A stretch of 64,000 nucleotides of DNA, from contig OY365811.1 in assembly GCA_959347315.1 (NCBI GenBank), forward strand, positions 35,588,441 through 35,652,440. The letters are read 5' to 3'. This document shows, piece by piece, positions 61,321 to 64,000 of this stretch. Each line of letters starts with the position of its first letter. The first letter of the stretch is position 1. Source of the stretch: Bimastos eiseni (taxonomy: Eukaryota > Annelida > Clitellata > Crassiclitellata > Lumbricidae). The notes under the pieces were generated by a model, which was given only the letters and a program-made list of their open reading frames with translations, was not told the DNA's origin and ran no database searches. The position numbers were made by a program, and so were the translations under genes.

Positions 61321-63960
61321 GTAAGAATAATATAGGCCTTTCAGATGCACATGCAAATTATGCTTCTATGTATGTCTTTATGTATGTGTGTATGTATCTA
61401 TGTATGTATCTATGTATCCAGGTTCGTGTGCATCTGGACTTTCATAATTTGATTTTATTACACTACATTGCGTTATATCATTATTAGAAAATTAACTGGA
61501 GCAGAGTTTGAAGAGAAAGCCATATAATTTTCACCTTTCTCACGACAAAATTCTACACACCACGTATCCGTCTGACTTGCTATAGTCCTTGAGTTTATAG
61601 CTGGAGCCGAATCTGATGTTGCATGTCTACCGTATGGTTTTAGCTTTGACTGTGCCCTTTGAATAGACTGTTACCCGAGACTTCACATTTCTATAGACTC
61701 TGTATAAATCTCACGAATACAATGATATCATGACAATCTACATCAGATTTGGAGGAGATTTTTGGGAGAATAAGATAATAATTATTAATCGGAAGCGCAT
61801 TATGAAAACATAATTCGCAAATTATTATAAATAACGAATGAGTCTCTCGATAGATGTCACAGTAACTTCAACCACCACCTGTTGCTTTATGTCATTGTAG
61901 GTTTTTAGTTAGAGTTTTATTACCTCAGATAGAGCAGAATGACATTCACTTAGTGCTTAGTGTTACCTCCCGCACATATCTGCACAATGGACCAGCGCAA
62001 TATCTTCATCATCCATCCATGCATGCCTACATTTCCAGCGCCACTCTTCATCTCTCCTCATCTCACGAAATCAAGCACCACGTGTCTTTCTTCATCGCCT
62101 CTCTGGTCAATTTCCTTGTGATGATATGTTGGGATGATTAAATGTGATGATGATGATGATGACGAGGATGATGATGACGATGACGGTGACGATGACGACG
62201 ATGACGATGACGGCGACGATGATGATGGTGACAATAATGTTGCTGCTTATGATTATGGTGATGACGATGATGTTTCTACTATATATAGTAATAACCCAGG
62301 AGTGAAGAAAATGACTTCATTCTTGTTGAAACACTTAACGATTTCTTTGCGACTATCTCTGTATAGACAAAGGTCTACGGATACAACCATTGATAGCGAT
62401 AAGTTACATTCGATCTTCCATACAGAGAACAGCGGTTAGGTTAAGTCCAATCATTTCGAAATAAAATTCTCTGTGACACAGTCCGTTGTAACACAACGGA
62501 AACGTTCTCTTTCGGGTAAAAAAGACAAATCCACACAAAAGACATATTTAAAAGTATTTAAAAAAAATTAGGCTGACATGAAGTTTCTACTTTACAGCAG
62601 CGTTATACATTGTTACGATATAACAATAACCACAGTTTTTTAATTTTTTCACCATCATTATACAAATGTAGGTAACGAGTTCTCTGTGAACAATGTATAT
62701 ACTTAATACATCATTATACATTTAGTTATAAAATAATAGCATCTGAGTGAGAATTAAATTTTCCTAAATACCTAAAATATCGGATGTCACACCCAGAATA
62801 ATAAATAAAAGAATAATGGGGAAACCCCTTAAGGGACCGTGATCCCGCTAGCAGCGTCACCCAATTACGGAGATGAAATTAAGTAGTGGTTGATATTGTT
62901 TCTTGTAGTCTCTGGGAAAAAAGTCGCCCAAGATAAGAAGGATGATGCTCGACCAGTGAAAGCACCTGGCCCAGTCATGTCATCACATCTAGTGAAAGCA
63001 CCTGGCCCAGTCATCGCAACAAGTCCAGTGCAAGCACCTGGTCCAGTTATCGCAAAACGTCCAGTGCTAGCACATGGCCCAGTCATCGCAACACGTCCAG
63101 TGCAAGCGCCTGCCTCTGACCCAGTCATTGCAGTACTTCCAGGTAAAAACAGTTTTCTTAGTCGTTCTTGCCATTCATACGCTCCAGTTCTTATGAGCGC
63201 CTGCTGTAAATCCAGCTCCAGTACTTTGATTTACGTGTCTTCGTGATTTTAGAGAGATAAGGTCAGTGTTTATGAGTGGTCTTCGAAACTGCTTCGGATT
63301 TTTTGCAATATGAGGACAACTTTTGTTGGTTGTCCTCGCTGTCGCCTTCCCCGATTTCACCTCCTCCTCTGCATGGCGTGACCTTTGCTCGTCATATCAA
63401 TTCCCTTAGCAATGACTGCCCTAGCAATTGCGCTAGGTTTTTAGGATTCCAGTATTTTAAGCTTTCTAACGTACGCATAGTCGCACACCGAACACAATGC
63501 TACGACTATAATATTATAAGGCTGTCAAAAAAGTGTTGAAATCACGGCCCGGGTGCCTGGCGACTCGCTGAGGGGGTATCCTGGTATCCAACTGCGCGGA
63601 CATTTTGTTAGAAGCGATTTCATTTCTGATAGCCCAGACAACAATGATGTCCCAGCTGCCACAGGTGCTCCATGTGACAATGCTGTCCCAGCTGACACAG
63701 GTGCTCCAGGTGACACAGATAGCCCAGATGAGAGTGATGTCCCAAATGACAGTGATAAACTGATAGCCCAGGCGACATTGATGTTCCAGATGACGGAGTT
63801 GTTCCAGATCGTAAAAACGGCACGAAAAGAACTCCGAAAGGAAGATCTCCTGGTAAAAAACTCAAACCTGTGAGCAAGATCCCAAAAAAACAAAGTCCGA
63901 CCAAAAACAAGAAGATTGGAGACCTCAAACGTGGTGATTATTATTTAAATACTGTTGCTT
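61266..63960 (+). CDS. secreted repetitive protein, partial at the right edge
   Basis: I do not recognise this family. Exon 1 (61266-61320) encodes a typical signal peptide, MKLSTMHWLGMAVLFLSV, donor GTAAGA, phase 1. Exon 2 (62909-63142) continues in phase with a short Lys/Asp-rich stretch, then five 12-residue repeats of the type APGPVIATRPVQ, donor GTAAAA, phase 1. Exon 3 probably starts at 63638 and is Asp/Pro-rich (NDVP, DTDSPDESDVP). It changes frame near 63745, then continues with the same DSP-DIDVP pattern and a Lys/Pro-rich tail (GRSPGKKLKP, IPKKQSPTKN). The end is beyond the window. Charge moves from neutral repeats to acidic to basic, as in some structural, adhesive or mineral-matrix proteins, but that role is only a guess. 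Strong splice sites and matching phases support exons 1 and 2; the exon 3 boundary is less sure. Confidence 0.6.
61321..62908. other. gene 3 intron 1
   Basis: AT-rich, with a (GAT/GAC)n array at 62141-62275 and nothing else recognisable. Confidence 0.5.
62141..62275. repeat. (GAT/GAC)n microsatellite
   Basis: GATGATGACGATGACGACGA-type triplets. The poly-Asp frame through it is a repeat product. Confidence 0.9.
62909..63142 (+). CDS. gene 3 exon 2, five 12-residue repeats
   Basis: Acceptor TTCTTGTAG after a T-rich tract. The 36-nt repeat encodes (V/A)xAPGPVIAxxP. Wobble-position differences between copies with conserved residues suggest coding constraint. Confidence 0.68.
63638..63960 (+). 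CDS. gene 3 exon 3, Asp/Pro-rich then Lys-rich, frame-broken
   Basis: AGCCCAG at 63631-63637 gives the phase needed to follow exon 2. The first frame encodes NDVPAATGAP and DTDSPDESDVPN; the second frame, from about 63745, encodes DSPGDIDVPDDG then Lys-rich residues. The repeat theme is continuous across the break. The end of the exon is undetermined (possible donor GTGATT near 63932). Confidence 0.5.
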
Positions 63961-64000
63961 TATTTAGATTTAACATCCGTTGGTCTAGTCTGGAACTAAT

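Overview
This window is nuclear DNA from an intron-rich animal. It is AT-rich and crowded with microsatellites, SINE-like and LINE fragments and small hAT-type elements. Nothing bacterial is present: the genes are split into short GT-AG exons separated by repeat-filled introns. Both recognisable proteins are animal families. The repeat style suggests a marine invertebrate, but I cannot name the group from sequence alone.

Three genes can be read, all on the + strand. (1) 15090-32241 is a complete alpha-carbonic anhydrase in seven coding exons (279 aa, no signal peptide). Its zinc ligands, proton-shuttle His and gate-keeper Glu/Thr are intact. (2) 38005-57772 is a complete ARMC9 orthologue in 23 coding exons (777 aa), a ciliary/centriolar protein with an N-terminal LisH motif, a coiled coil, armadillo-like repeats, an acidic patch and a Ser/Pro/Arg-rich tail. 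I assembled it exon by exon, and every splice phase closes. (3) From 61266 to the right edge is the start of a secreted protein: a signal-peptide exon, an exon of five 12-residue Ala/Pro/Val repeats, then an Asp/Pro-rich and Lys-rich exon that needs a one-base frame change near 63745. I do not recognise this family. I see no operon-like link between the genes.

Layout: 1-15 kb is gene-free and holds a 36-bp minisatellite, three hAT-type miniature elements, a LINE 3' fragment, a phrase-repeat region, a perfect 38-bp palindrome and 2.1 kb of tetranucleotide repeat. 15-32 kb is the carbonic anhydrase gene. Its introns carry very long simple repeats, including about 245 CTA plus 90 TAA units that sit inside an element inserted in a LINE reverse-transcriptase region. 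32-38 kb is intergenic, with a 29-bp minisatellite, a frameshifted hAT transposase remnant and a 280-bp foldback. 38-58 kb is ARMC9. 58-64 kb has more small elements and gene 3.

The octamer TAGGCCTA occurs about 27 times by eye count, but I found none across the ARMC9 block (about 37-59 kb). Four loci contain short phrases repeated directly and, in most cases, again in inverted orientation. These two patterns and the microsatellite-bearing insertion are the least ordinary things here.
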